Assembly (NCBI RefSeq): GCF_039523035.1
Contig: NZ_BAAAEN010000003.1
Location: 62,001 to 126,000, forward strand
DNA: 64,000 nucleotides
Direction of reading: 5' to 3'
Source of the DNA: Pigmentiphaga daeguensis
Lineage (GTDB): Bacteria > Pseudomonadota > Gammaproteobacteria > Burkholderiales > Burkholderiaceae_B
The notes under the pieces are model-generated. The model was given only the letters and a program-made list of their open reading frames with translations, was not told the DNA's origin and did not search any database. Shown piece after piece: positions 41,802-50,775 of the stretch (position 1 is the stretch's first letter; each line of letters begins with the position of its first letter). Made by a program: the position numbers and the translations under genes.

Positions 41802-43001
41802 TCAGAGAACACCAAGGGTCCTTAGTCTACCTTGCTCCTCTTCGCCGATCCCGATGCCGGCCAGCAGCTCGCGGGTATCGGCGCCCATGGCCGGCGCCGG
41901 TCCGACGGCGGCCGCCGGCCGCGACGTGCGCAGCGGACTGTCCAGTACCCGCAGCGCGCCGCCGCCCGCCAGGTCGACGCGGCGGATGCGGCCGTCGGCC
42001 TGCGCCAGGGGCGCGTCCAGCGCCTGCCCCACGGACCACACGGGCGCGGCGGGCACCGTGCCGGCGAAATGCCGCATCCACTCGGCCGTGGTGCGGGCCG
42101 ACAGCGCCTCGTCCAGCAGGCGGGTCAGCTCCTCGCGATGCCGGCCCCGGGCGCCGAAGTCGACGAAACGCGCGTCCGCGATCCACTCCTGCCGCCCGAT
42201 CCGCTCGCACAGGTTGCGCCAGAATTTTTCCTTGTTGCACATCAGGTAGATCCAGCCGTCGCCGGTGCGATAGAGCTGGCACGGCGTGAGCGAGGGATGG
42301 CCGGACCGGGGCTGGCGGTCGGTCTCGGCCGCGCCGTTCAGGTACCACGCCGCCACGTAGTTGAGGTTGAACAGCGCGACGTCGTACAGGCTGGTGTCCA
42401 CGTCGCATCCCTTGCCGCTGCGCGTGGCCTCCAGCATGCCGCTGAGCAGCCCCACCGACATCATCACGCCGGTCATGTAGTCGACCAGCGACAAGCCCAT
42501 GCGCGAGGGCGCCGTGTCCGGCTCGCCGGTCAGCGAGAAATAGCCCGCCTCGGCCTGCATCAGATAGTCGTAGCCCGGCCAGGCCGCGCGCTCGCCGGTG
42601 CGGCCATAGGCCGATATGTGGGCGCAGACCACGGCCGGATTGACGTCCTTCAGGTCTTCGTAGGTCAGGCCCAGCTTGCCCGCGACGTCGCCGCGCAGGT
42701 TGTCGACCACGCCATGGGCCGTGGCCGCCAGCTTGCGGAACACCGCCCGCCCCTCGGGGTGGGCGAGGTTCAGCGTGATGCTTTTCTTGCCCTGGTTCAG
42801 GCTCTGGAAGAACAGGCTTTGCGCGCTGTCGGGCAGGCCGGCCAGGAAATGCGGCCCGACCTGCCGCGACACGTCGCCGCCCTGCGCGGCCTGCTCGATC
42901 TTGATGATTTCGGCCCCCAGCGCGGCCAGCAACTGGGTGCCGAAAGGCGCCGCGCCGTACTGCTCGACGGCAAGAATACGGAACCCGTGAAGTAGCGACA
43001 T
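41802..43001 (-). CDS. CaiB/BaiF family III CoA-transferase
   Basis: 399 residues. Family III fold marks are FRILAVEQYGAAPFGTQLLAALGAEIIKIEQ at the N-terminus, LNQGKKSITLNLAHPEGRAVFRKL, and the catalytic aspartate in MGLSLVDYMTGVMMSVGLL (equivalent to the formyl-CoA transferase Asp). It transfers CoA, often from succinyl-CoA, to a free acid. It is the first gene of the minus-strand cluster CaiB-GntR-CitE-MaoC, so it probably activates the acid imported by the divergent Bug system (inference). Confidence 0.92.
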   Translation of the reverse strand: MSLLHGFRILAVEQYGAAPFGTQLLAALGAEIIKIEQAAQGGDVSRQVGPHFLAGLPDSAQSLFFQSLNQGKKSITLNLAHPEGRAVFRKLAATAHGVVDNLRGDVAGKLGLTYEDLKDVNPAVVCAHISAYGRTGERAAWPGYDYLMQAEAGYFSLTGEPDTAPSRMGLSLVDYMTGVMMSVGLLSGMLEATRSGKGCDVDTSLYDVALFNLNYVAAWYLNGAAETDRQPRSGHPSLTPCQLYRTGDGWIYLMCNKEKFWRNLCERIGRQEWIADARFVDFGARGRHREELTRLLDEALSARTTAEWMRHFAGTVPAAPVWSVGQALDAPLAQADGRIRRVDLAGGGALRVLDSPLRTSRPAAAVGPAPAMGADTRELLAGIGIGEEEQGRLRTLGVL

Positions 43002-43040
43002 GAAGCTCCCCGGACGGTGTGGGACAAGGACATCTTGAGT

Positions 43041-43052
43041 TTGTTATAACAA
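43041..43052. promoter_or_regulatory. GntR/HutC-type operator candidate
   Basis: TTGTTATAACAA is a perfect 12-base palindrome in the 113-base spacer between the CaiB and Bug starts. HutC-subfamily repressors bind dyads of this form (TGT-AT rich-ACA). It lies 40 bases from CaiB and 63 from the Bug start, where it could cover both promoters. Confidence 0.65.
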
Positions 43053-43114
43053 TATATCAAAATCCGGAAACAGAAAAGCCGACCGATGGCACTATTCCCG
43101 AGGAGACCCTTCCC

Positions 43115-44092
43115 ATGAACAAACTGCTCTTACTGCTCTGCCTGGCCTTGGGCCTGGCCAGCCAACCCGCCCAAGCCGACCAGGCGTTCCCCAGCAAGCG
43201 GGTACGCGTGGTCATCCCCTTCCCGCCCGGACAGGGGTCGGACATCCTGGCCCGCGCCATCGGCGACAAGCTGGCGCAGAAATGGGGGCAGCCCGTGGTG
43301 GTGGAGAACCGCGCCGGCGCCAACGGCTCCATCGCGCTGCAGGAAGTGGCGCGGGCCGAGGGCGACGGGTACACGCTGCTGGTCACCTCCAACTCTCCGG
43401 TCGTGATCAACCCCAACCTGTACAAGCACCTGCCCTACGACGTGGGACGCGACTTCCAGCCCGTCGCGCTGCTGGCCGGCACCGACATGCTCATGGTGGT
43501 GAACGCGCAGTTCCCGGCCACCACGCTATCCGAGGTCATCGCCCAGCTGAAGGCCAATCCCGGCAAGTTCAGCTACGGATCGCCGGGCACGGGCTCCACC
43601 AGCCATCTCAGCATGGAAGTCTTCAAGCAACTGGCGGGCGTGGACATCGTGCACGTGCCCTACAAGGGCAGCCCGCCGGCGTTCACCGACCTGATCGGCG
43701 GCTCGATCAAGCTGATGATCGACGCCCTGCCCAGCGCCATGCCCCAGGTGAAATCGGGCCGGGTCCGGGCCATCGCCATCACCAGCAGCGACACGCCGTC
43801 CACCCTCATGCCGGACGTGCCGCTGGCCAGCAGGGCAGGCCTGACCGGCCTGCCGGGACGCGCCTGGTACGGCATGTTCGCGCCCAAGGCCACGCCCCCC
43901 GCCACCATGGCGCGCATCGTCGCCGACGTGCGGGCGGTGCTGCAGACGCCCGATATCGTCGCCAAGCTGCCCCAGCTCGGCCTGGAGGCCGTGGAACCCA
44001 TGACGCCCCAGGAATTCGGCCGCTTCGTGGACAAGGAAACCGCCTACTGGGCCGACGCGACGCGCCGCACGGGGATGTATCAGATCGAATAG
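43115..44092 (+). CDS. Bug-family (tripartite tricarboxylate) solute-binding protein
   Basis: 325 residues. The signal peptide MNKLLLLLCLALGLASQPAQA precedes DQAFPSKRVRVVIPFPPGQGSD. Other family marks are VVENRAGANGSIALQEV, EGDGYTLLVTSNS, and HVPYKGSPPAFTDLIGG. ATG 43115 has CGAGGAGA upstream. It is divergent from the CoA-ester cluster and directly before a TctD/TctE-like two-component pair, the canonical genetic partner of citrate-type TTT receptors. TctA and TctB are nevertheless absent. A di- or tricarboxylate ligand is likely. Confidence 0.94.
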   Translation: MNKLLLLLCLALGLASQPAQADQAFPSKRVRVVIPFPPGQGSDILARAIGDKLAQKWGQPVVVENRAGANGSIALQEVARAEGDGYTLLVTSNSPVVINPNLYKHLPYDVGRDFQPVALLAGTDMLMVVNAQFPATTLSEVIAQLKANPGKFSYGSPGTGSTSHLSMEVFKQLAGVDIVHVPYKGSPPAFTDLIGGSIKLMIDALPSAMPQVKSGRVRAIAITSSDTPSTLMPDVPLASRAGLTGLPGRAWYGMFAPKATPPATMARIVADVRAVLQTPDIVAKLPQLGLEAVEPMTPQEFGRFVDKETAYWADATRRTGMYQIE

Positions 44093-44171
44093 CGATAGTG
44101 ACGGGGACGCGCGCCTGGGGGACAATGCATCGGGGCCCCTCGACGCATTCCCCCGAAGCTACAATTCCCCC

Positions 44172-44861
44172 ATGCGCATCCTCATCGCCGAAGACGACAA
44201 CATCCTTGCCGACGGCCTGTCCCGCTCCCTGCGCCAGAACGGCTACGCAGTCGATGCCGTCCACGACGGACTCGAGGCGGACTCCGCGCTGGCGGCGCAA
44301 CCCTTCGACCTGCTGATCCTGGACATCGGCCTGCCCCGGCTCTCGGGCACCGAAGTCCTGCGCCGCCTGCGGGCGCGCAACTCGCACATGCCGGTCCTGA
44401 TCCTGACCGCCGCCGACAGCGTGGAGCAGCGCGTCAAGGGGCTGGACCTGGGCGCCGACGACTACATGGCCAAGCCGTTCGCGCTGTCCGAGCTCGAGGC
44501 CAGGGTCCGGGCGCTGACGCGGCGCGGCGCGGGCGGCGGCCCGGCGGTGCTGCGCCATGGCCGTCTGGCCTTCGACCAGGTCGGCCGCGTGGTGACCATA
44601 GACGAGCAGATCGTCGAGTTGTCCGCGCGCGAAGTCAGCCTGCTGGAAGTCCTGCTGTCCCGCAGCGGCCGCATGGTCAGCAAGAAACAGCTGGTGGACC
44701 ACCTGTGCGAATGGGGCGAGGAAGTCAGCACCAACGCCATCGAGGTCTACGTGCACCGGCTGCGCAAGAAGCTGGAACCGGGCGGCGTCAAGATCGCCAC
44801 CGTGCGCGGGCTGGGATACTGCCTGGAACGCGAGCCCGGCGCCCAGCACGGCGCGGCTTAG
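44172..44861 (+). CDS. OmpR-family response regulator (TctD-like)
   Basis: 229 residues. The receiver domain has acidic pocket EDD (7-9), phosphoacceptor D51 (LLILDIGLPRL) and lysine in DDYMAKPFALSELEARVRAL. The winged-helix output domain spans 130-225 (LSAREVSLLEVLLSRSGRMVSKKQLVDHLC and VYVHRLRKKL). It is followed 16 bases later by its sensor kinase gene and preceded 79 bases earlier by a Bug gene, so it may control tricarboxylate uptake genes. Confidence 0.94.
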   Translation: MRILIAEDDNILADGLSRSLRQNGYAVDAVHDGLEADSALAAQPFDLLILDIGLPRLSGTEVLRRLRARNSHMPVLILTAADSVEQRVKGLDLGADDYMAKPFALSELEARVRALTRRGAGGGPAVLRHGRLAFDQVGRVVTIDEQIVELSAREVSLLEVLLSRSGRMVSKKQLVDHLCEWGEEVSTNAIEVYVHRLRKKLEPGGVKIATVRGLGYCLEREPGAQHGAA

Positions 44862-44877
44862 GACCTGTTCCGGGAGC

Positions 44878-46320
44878 ATGGACGACGACCACAAGGGGCC
44901 GCAGCCCATCCCCGCCGTCGAACGGCCGGCGCGCTCGCTGTTCGGCGAGATCCTGGACTGGATGCTGGTACCGCTGTTCCTGCTGTGGCCGGTCAGCGTC
45001 GCCATCACCTACGTGGTCGCACAGTCCATCTCCGTCGCTCCCTACGACCGCAGCCTGGCCAACAACGTGCTGGCCCTGGCCCAGCAGATCAAGGACGTCA
45101 ACGGCCGGGCCCGGCTGCAACTGCCGGTCTCGGCGCGCGAGATGCTGCGCGCCGACGAAACCGACAGCGTGTTCTACCTCGTGCTGGGCAGCCGCGGCGA
45201 ATACCTGGGCGGCGACCGTGAACTGCCGCTGCCGTCGCTCGAGCGCCCGCTGCCCGGCATCGTCCAGTATCGCGACGACGTGATGCGCGGCTTCGCGGTG
45301 CGCGTGGCCTATACCTGGGTGTCGCTGCCCACGATCCCGGGCGCGCAGCCGGCGCTGGTGCAGGTGGCCGAGACGCTGGAGAAACGATCGCAACTGGCCA
45401 ACGAGATCATCAAGGGCGTGGTGCTGCCTCAGTTCGTGGTGCTGCCGCTGGCGGTGGTGCTGGTGTGGTTCGGCCTGTCGCGCGGCATCGCCCCGCTGGG
45501 CCGGCTGCAGGCGCGGCTGCGCGCACGGCGGCCGGACGACCTGTCGCCGATCGACGATCGCGAGGTGCCGCAGGAGATCGCGCCGCTGGTCGGCGCCATG
45601 AACGAGCTGCTGCAGCGCCTGTCGGCCAACGTCGACGCGCAGAAGCGCTTCGTCGCCGACGCGGCGCACCAGTTGAAGACCCCGCTAGCCGGCATACGCA
45701 CGCAGGCCGAGCTGGCGCTGCGCAATGCGAGTCCGGAAGACATGGAGGCCAGCCTGCGGCACCTGATCTCGGGCGCCGAACGGGCCACGCGCCTGGTGAA
45801 CCAGTTGCTGGCGCTGGCGCGCGCCGAGGACAAGGGCAGTCCCGTGGACGTCTCCGCCCGGGTCGACCTGCTGGCCATCGCCAGCGACCAGACGCAGAAC
45901 TGGGTGCACGAGGCGATGGAGCGCGGGATAGACCTGGGCCTGGAAGGCCCGGAAACGCCGGTCCTGGTGGCCGGCAACGCCCTGCTCCTGGCCGAGCTCG
46001 TCAACAACCTGATCGACAACGCGCTGCGCTACACCCCGGGCGGCGGCACCGTCACCGTGCGCGTGGCGGCAGCCGCCACGGGCGCGACGCTGGACGTCGA
46101 AGACTCCGGCCCTGGCATCCCGCCCGAGGAACGCGAATTGGTGTTCGACCGCTTCTACCGGATCCTGGGATCCAACGCCGAAGGCAGCGGGCTGGGGCTG
46201 GCCATCGTGCGCGAGATCGCCCAGCGGCACGGTGCCACCCTGGCGATATCGGACAACTCCCAGGACACCGCCTCCGGCATGCCCGGCACGCGCATCAGCG
46301 TGAGCTTCCCGCCGGCCTGA
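44878..46320 (+). CDS. Sensor histidine kinase (TctE-like)
   Basis: 480 residues. There is one membrane segment near 22-48 (MLVPLFLLWPVSVAITYVVA), a sensor domain of about 130 residues (2CSK_N-type), and a second membrane segment (GVVLPQFVVLPLAVVLVWFGL, about 180-200). HAMP-like and HisKA regions follow with H264 in DAAHQLKTPLAG, then HATPase boxes LVNNLIDNALRYTPGG, EDSGPGIPPEERELVFDRFYR and GSGLGLAIVREIAQRHGA. It is coupled with the upstream response regulator. Likely stimulus is a periplasmic carboxylate or its Bug complex (inference). Confidence 0.93.
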   Translation: MDDDHKGPQPIPAVERPARSLFGEILDWMLVPLFLLWPVSVAITYVVAQSISVAPYDRSLANNVLALAQQIKDVNGRARLQLPVSAREMLRADETDSVFYLVLGSRGEYLGGDRELPLPSLERPLPGIVQYRDDVMRGFAVRVAYTWVSLPTIPGAQPALVQVAETLEKRSQLANEIIKGVVLPQFVVLPLAVVLVWFGLSRGIAPLGRLQARLRARRPDDLSPIDDREVPQEIAPLVGAMNELLQRLSANVDAQKRFVADAAHQLKTPLAGIRTQAELALRNASPEDMEASLRHLISGAERATRLVNQLLALARAEDKGSPVDVSARVDLLAIASDQTQNWVHEAMERGIDLGLEGPETPVLVAGNALLLAELVNNLIDNALRYTPGGGTVTVRVAAAATGATLDVEDSGPGIPPEERELVFDRFYRILGSNAEGSGLGLAIVREIAQRHGATLAISDNSQDTASGMPGTRISVSFPPA

Positions 46321-46333
46321 AGCCCGCGGCCGC

Positions 46334-47437
46334 TCAGAAGTCCAGTCCCGCCTCCCGCGCCGCCATGTCATACAACGCGCGGCGCATCAGCAGGCCGGGC
46401 TTGTCGGGCGCGAAATTGAGGTCGAACTGCGGTTCGGTGTCGCGCGTCACCACGTCCAGTATCCACTCCAGCGCATCCACGTCCTCGAGATAGGCCTTGG
46501 ACGAGGCCTCGTGCAGGTAGGCGTCGGCGGCCGGATCGTCGAGGTTGGAGTCGCGGCTGTTGAACCACCAGTAGTGGATGCTGCCGTTGGTCTCGGGCGT
46601 GAAGGCGTGGGTGATGTTGAAGCGATAGGTGCGCGGCGCGCCGCCGGCATCGTGGTTGTCGACGATGCGGGCGAAGGCGACGTGCAGGCCGGGCGAGGCG
46701 AAGCGGGCCTCGGAATAGCGGTCCACCGGCTTGCCGGTCAGGCCGGTGGGCACGCCGTAGACGTCGGGCGGCGGCGAATGCTTCAGCGCACGGTCGATGA
46801 TGACCACGTCGCCCTCCTGGCGCACGTCCAGCTTGCTGCGCGCGTACTCCGGCGTGCCGATGGCGCCGGGATGCAGGAAGGGGAAGTGGGTCTGGTCCAG
46901 CAGGTTCTCGTGCATGGAAACGTAGTCCGCCTTCATGTGGAAGGACCCGCCCACGCTCTTCCATGCCGGGCTGGCCAGCCAGCTCGTGTCCGGGATCAGG
47001 GCCGGGTCGGCATGGTCGGGATCGCCCATCCATATCCACACCAGCGGCGCCCGTTCGACGATCGGAAAGCTGCGCACCTGGGCATGGGTGGGGACCAGCG
47101 GCATGGACGGCATCTTCACGCAGCGGCCGGAGGGATCGAAGCGCATGCCGTGATAGCCGCACATCAACTCGTCGCCGTCCAGGCGGCCCCTGGCCAGCGG
47201 AAAGGAACGGTGCGGACAGCGGTTGCGCACTGCCACCGGCTCGCCGGCTTGGGTGCGGTACAGGGCGACGTCCACGCCCAGGAAACGGCGGCTGCTCAGC
47301 TCGCGGGTGATCTCGCTGGACAGGCCCGCCACGTACCAGCAGTTGCGCACCAGCGGCGTGGCGTGGTCGGCGAAGCCGCCGGGCTCGAAGGAAAAGTCGC
47401 TGCGGAGTTCGGGAATGGGGTCGGCGATGCGGTTCAT
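46334..47437 (-). CDS. vanA: Rieske non-haem iron oxygenase, vanillate O-demethylase oxygenase type
   Basis: 367 residues. The Rieske [2Fe-2S] centre is CPHRSFPLARGR...CGYHGMRFD (about residues 73-100). The mononuclear iron site is YVSMHENLLDQTHFPFLHPG, with the usual Asp bridging to the Rieske domain. It is VanA-like in layout and length. It oxidises a methoxy-, methyl- or ring carbon of an aromatic acid using electrons from the adjacent VanB-like reductase. ATG 47437 with AGGAGCG upstream. Substrate not proven: vanillate, toluenesulfonate, dicamba and carnitine-type homologues share these motifs. Confidence 0.87.
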   Translation of the reverse strand: MNRIADPIPELRSDFSFEPGGFADHATPLVRNCWYVAGLSSEITRELSSRRFLGVDVALYRTQAGEPVAVRNRCPHRSFPLARGRLDGDELMCGYHGMRFDPSGRCVKMPSMPLVPTHAQVRSFPIVERAPLVWIWMGDPDHADPALIPDTSWLASPAWKSVGGSFHMKADYVSMHENLLDQTHFPFLHPGAIGTPEYARSKLDVRQEGDVVIIDRALKHSPPPDVYGVPTGLTGKPVDRYSEARFASPGLHVAFARIVDNHDAGGAPRTYRFNITHAFTPETNGSIHYWWFNSRDSNLDDPAADAYLHEASSKAYLEDVDALEWILDVVTRDTEPQFDLNFAPDKPGLLMRRALYDMAAREAGLDF

Positions 47438-47471
47438 GATGGCGCGCTCCTGAAGGAATGGCTCGGAATGG

Positions 47472-48449
47472 TCAGGCGTCCAGCACCAGGCGCGTGCCGC
47501 GGATGCGCGACACGCAGATGCACAAGGTCTGGCCCGCGGCACGCTCTTCTTCGCCCAGATAGCGATCGCGATGATCGATGGGGCCGTCGGCGGAGACGAC
47601 GGGCAGCGGGCACAGGCCGCATTCGCCACGCGCGCAGTCCCACAGCACCGGCACGTCGGCCAGGCGCAGCGCATCCAGGATGCTGGCGTCGGGGCCGACC
47701 TGGACGGTCCTGCCCGTGCGGCGCAGTTCGACCTCGAAGGCCGTCTCGTCGCCCGTGGGTCCGGCGGTGAACACTTCGCTGCGCACGCGGCCGGGCTCCC
47801 ACCCCAGCGCGGCGCCTGCCTGGTGGGTAGCGGCGATCATGGACGCGGGGCCGCACACATACACGCGCACCCCGTCCGGCTGCGAGGCGAGCAGGCCGCG
47901 CAGGTCGAGCACGCCCGCCTCGTCGCTGTAGTGGAAGCGCACGCGGTCGCCGGCCACCTGTTCCAGCACGTCGCGATAGGCCATGGCCGACGGATCGCGT
48001 CCGGCATACACGACGCTGTAGCGACAGCCCCGGCGGGCCAGGCTGCGCGCCATGGACACGATGGGCGTCACGCCTATGCCGCCGGCGATGAGCAGGGTGC
48101 GGGCGTCGCGCCGGTCCAGCGGGAAATCGTTGACCGGCGCGGCGACGCGCAGGCGCGTGCCCGGCGCGAAGGTATCGTGGATGAAGGCCGAGCCGCGCGC
48201 CCGGTCCTCCCTTTGCACGGCGATGCGATAGACGTGCCGCGGATCGTCCGGGCCGGCCAGTCCGCCTATCAGCGAGTAGTGCCGCACGATGGGCCCCCGC
48301 TCGCGCGACACCATGTGCAGCGCCACGTGCGCCCCCGGCTCGTAGCGCGGCAGCGGCCGGCCATCGGCCGAGGCCAGCAGATATTCCTTGATGCGCGGCG
48401 TCAGCGGCCGGGCCCCGGCCACCACCACCTCGAAGTGCTTGCTTGCCAC
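47472..48449 (-). CDS. vanB: Oxygenase reductase, phthalate dioxygenase reductase/VanB type
   Basis: 325 residues. The flavin domain (GAHVALHMVSRERGPIVRHYSLIGG, RxYS) leads into the NAD domain (LLIAGGIGVTPIVSMARSL, then VYVCGPASMIAATHQAG). The C-terminal plant-type [2Fe-2S] domain has CARGECGLC and TLCICVSR. Electrons pass NADH to FMN to FeS to the oxygenase. GTG 48449 with GGGAG upstream is the start; the frame stays open well beyond it without coding signal. It precedes vanA by 34 bases. Confidence 0.9.
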   Translation of the reverse strand: MASKHFEVVVAGARPLTPRIKEYLLASADGRPLPRYEPGAHVALHMVSRERGPIVRHYSLIGGLAGPDDPRHVYRIAVQREDRARGSAFIHDTFAPGTRLRVAAPVNDFPLDRRDARTLLIAGGIGVTPIVSMARSLARRGCRYSVVYAGRDPSAMAYRDVLEQVAGDRVRFHYSDEAGVLDLRGLLASQPDGVRVYVCGPASMIAATHQAGAALGWEPGRVRSEVFTAGPTGDETAFEVELRRTGRTVQVGPDASILDALRLADVPVLWDCARGECGLCPLPVVSADGPIDHRDRYLGEEERAAGQTLCICVSRIRGTRLVLDA

Positions 48450-48469
48450 GACTGTGCTCCCGTGCGGCG

Positions 48470-49453
48470 TCAATCCAGGTGGATATCGGCGCCCTTGATG
48501 ATCGGTCCCCACTTGGCGATTTCCTCGTCCACCAGCCGCGCCATGTCGCGCGGCGGCATGGCATAGGCCTCGTAGGTGAAGGTGGCCAGTTTCTCCTGCA
48601 CGTCGGGCGCCTTCAGCGCGGCGGCGATGCCTTCGTTCAGCCGCTGCACGATCCCGGCCGGCGTGCCCTTGGGAACGAACAGGCCGTTCCAGCCGCCGAC
48701 CTCGAAGCCGGCCGGTCCGCCGGCCTGCGCCACGGTCGGCACCTCGGCATAGCCCGGCAGGCGCTGCGGCGCCGCCACGGCCAGGAAGCGCACCTTCCCG
48801 GACTGGTAGACGGGCCCGGCCGACACGGGCGTTCCCAGTGTCCAGTTCACGTCTCCCACGGCCACCGACTGGAACAGCTGGGCCGATTCCTTGTAGGGCA
48901 CGTGCATCATGCTCGTGCCGGTGGCCGCCTCCAGCAGCAGCCCGCCCAGGTGCGCCGGACTGGCCACGCCCCAGGATCCGTACGAGACACCGCCGGGCCT
49001 GGCCTTGGCCGCGGCGACGAGATCGCCCATCGTCCGCCATGTCGAACCGGCGGGTACCACGATGAAGAAGTAGTTGCGGACCAGCGGCGTGACCGGATCG
49101 AAATCCTTGCGCACGTCGTAGGGCAGCCTGGCGAACAGGTAGGGCTGGGTGCCCACGTGGTAGCTGTCCATGTGGACCAGCGTGTAGCCATCGGGCGCGG
49201 CGCGCCGGCCGGCCTCGAAGGCGAGGAAGCCGCTTGCGCCGGGCCGGTTCTCCACGATCACCTGCTGCCCCAGCGTGGCGGTCAGCTTCTCGGCGACGAT
49301 GCGCAGCAGCACGTCGGGCCCCTGGCCCACGGCGAACGGCGTCACGATCTTGACCGGCCGTGCCGGGTAGCCCGGTCCGGCGGCCCCGGCGGCGGCCGAT
49401 GCCGCGGCCAGGACGGCGGTGGCCAGCATGCGCAGGATCGGCGATTTTGGCAT
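48470..49453 (-). CDS. Bug-family (tripartite tricarboxylate) solute-binding protein
   Basis: 327 residues. The signal peptide MPKSPILRMLATAVLAAASAAAGAAG precedes YPARPVKIVTPFAVGQGPD. The family marks VVENRPGASGFLAFEAG, APDGYTLVHMDS and HVPYKESAQLFQSVAVG are present. It is the first gene of the Bug-vanB-vanA operon and divergent from a LysR regulator, 21 bases before vanB. An aromatic acid ligand for the oxygenase is a reasonable inference, similar to the terephthalate-binding Bug proteins. Confidence 0.93.
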   Translation of the reverse strand: MPKSPILRMLATAVLAAASAAAGAAGPGYPARPVKIVTPFAVGQGPDVLLRIVAEKLTATLGQQVIVENRPGASGFLAFEAGRRAAPDGYTLVHMDSYHVGTQPYLFARLPYDVRKDFDPVTPLVRNYFFIVVPAGSTWRTMGDLVAAAKARPGGVSYGSWGVASPAHLGGLLLEAATGTSMMHVPYKESAQLFQSVAVGDVNWTLGTPVSAGPVYQSGKVRFLAVAAPQRLPGYAEVPTVAQAGGPAGFEVGGWNGLFVPKGTPAGIVQRLNEGIAAALKAPDVQEKLATFTYEAYAMPPRDMARLVDEEIAKWGPIIKGADIHLD

Positions 49454-49579
49454 GGGAGTCTCCTCTTGATGGATACGGGGGCGTCGCTTGCGCCCTCATT
49501 GTGGGAAGACATTTTATTAAGGAATAATGGCGAATATTTGTTCAAAAAATAGCTATCAGTAATCTCGAACTGGAATAAA

Positions 49580-50476
49580 TTGGACGCCATCACGCAACTG
49601 CGCACCTTCACCACCGTCGCCGCCTGCGGCGGCTTTTCCGAGGCGGCCCGGCAGATGGACGTCGTCCCCTCGGTGGTGGCCAAGCGCATCCGCCAGCTGG
49701 AAGCCACCGTGGGCGCCCGGCTGTTCGACCGCACCACCCGCACGGTGCGCCTGACCGAAGCGGGCGAGAAACTGCACGCCCGCGCCGGCGTGCTGGTGGC
49801 CAGCTTCGAGGACCTGGTGCAAAGCGTGGAGCGGGATGCCTCCAAGCTGGTGGGACACCTGCGGATCGCGACGCCGACCACGCTGACCACGGTCCGGCTG
49901 GGGCCGCTCTTCAATGCCTTCCTGGCGCGGCACGATGGCATCACGATGGAGATCTCGCTGGTCGACCATTCCACCAACCCCGCCGAGCGGGACTACGACC
50001 TGGCCATCAGCGGCAGGCCCGCCAGCTACGAAGGCGTGGTCGAGATCCCCCTGTGCCCGGTGGACACCATGCTGTGCGCGGCGCCCGGCTATCTGGCGCG
50101 CCACGGCCGGCCCCGCCATCCCCAGGCCCTGACCGAACACGCCTGCCTGGTCTTCAAGCCGTCCGGCCGCGCCTGGCATTTCCGCAGCGCCCGCGGCGAC
50201 ATCAGCCTGGACATCCCCCCGCGGCTGGTGGCCGACGACAACCTCACGCTGCGGGACGCCGCCCTGTCGGAACTGGGCATCGCCGCCCTGCCCGCCTACG
50301 TCGCCCGCCCGGCGCTGGAGGCGGGCACGCTGGAGACGGTACTGGACGATTTCCCGCTGCAGGAAACCTGGTTCAAGGCCTATGTCCCCCGGCGCAGGCA
50401 GCACGTCGCCCGTGTCTCCGCCCTGGTCGACTGGCTGGTCGCCCACCTGCGGCCGGACGTCCCGCCCGCCCGCTGA
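49580..50476 (+). CDS. LysR-family transcriptional regulator
   Basis: 298 residues from a TTG codon (MDAITQLRTFTTVAACGGFS), which matches the family N-terminus; no ATG is available close by and the ribosome site is weak. The helix-turn-helix (RQMDVVPSVVAKRIRQLEATVGARLF) is followed by the effector domain (LRIATPTTLTTVRLGPLFNAFL). It is divergent, 126 bases from the Bug-vanBA operon and probably regulates it. The AT-rich spacer lacks a clear palindrome. Confidence 0.9.
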   Translation: MDAITQLRTFTTVAACGGFSEAARQMDVVPSVVAKRIRQLEATVGARLFDRTTRTVRLTEAGEKLHARAGVLVASFEDLVQSVERDASKLVGHLRIATPTTLTTVRLGPLFNAFLARHDGITMEISLVDHSTNPAERDYDLAISGRPASYEGVVEIPLCPVDTMLCAAPGYLARHGRPRHPQALTEHACLVFKPSGRAWHFRSARGDISLDIPPRLVADDNLTLRDAALSELGIAALPAYVARPALEAGTLETVLDDFPLQETWFKAYVPRRRQHVARVSALVDWLVAHLRPDVPPAR

Positions 50477-50640
50477 TCCCCGCCCCGCGGCGTCTCGCCG
50501 CCGCCACGCCTGGACGCCGCCCGCGCGCCTGCGGGAAACCCCCAGTCACGGCCGCTCCCGCCCCGCCTCCAGGCGCCGCGCGGGCGGCCGGCGCGTCCCG
50601 GGCGTGGGCATATCACCAGTTCGTGAAAATTCAGTTTTTT

Positions 50641-50667
50641 GTCAGCAACTTGTCAGTACCGCGTCAG
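50641..50667. repeat. Three GTCAG direct repeats at 11-base period
   Basis: GTCAGCAACT, TGTCAGTACC and CGTCAGTAAC place GTCAG at 50641, 50652 and 50663, exactly one DNA helical turn apart. TTGTCA (50650) could be a -35, but no good -10 follows at 17 bases. They are 110-135 bases before the MHS transporter gene, in a 299-base gap otherwise without a gene. Likely a phased activator or repressor site. Confidence 0.5.
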
Positions 50668-50775
50668 TAACTGTTTCTACTCTGATTTCAAGCCCGAGGC
50701 TCCCGTGGCTGAGGGCCAGTCTGCCGTTCCAACTATTACTCCTTTACAGCAGGCCCACCCAGGAGACATTCCTTC

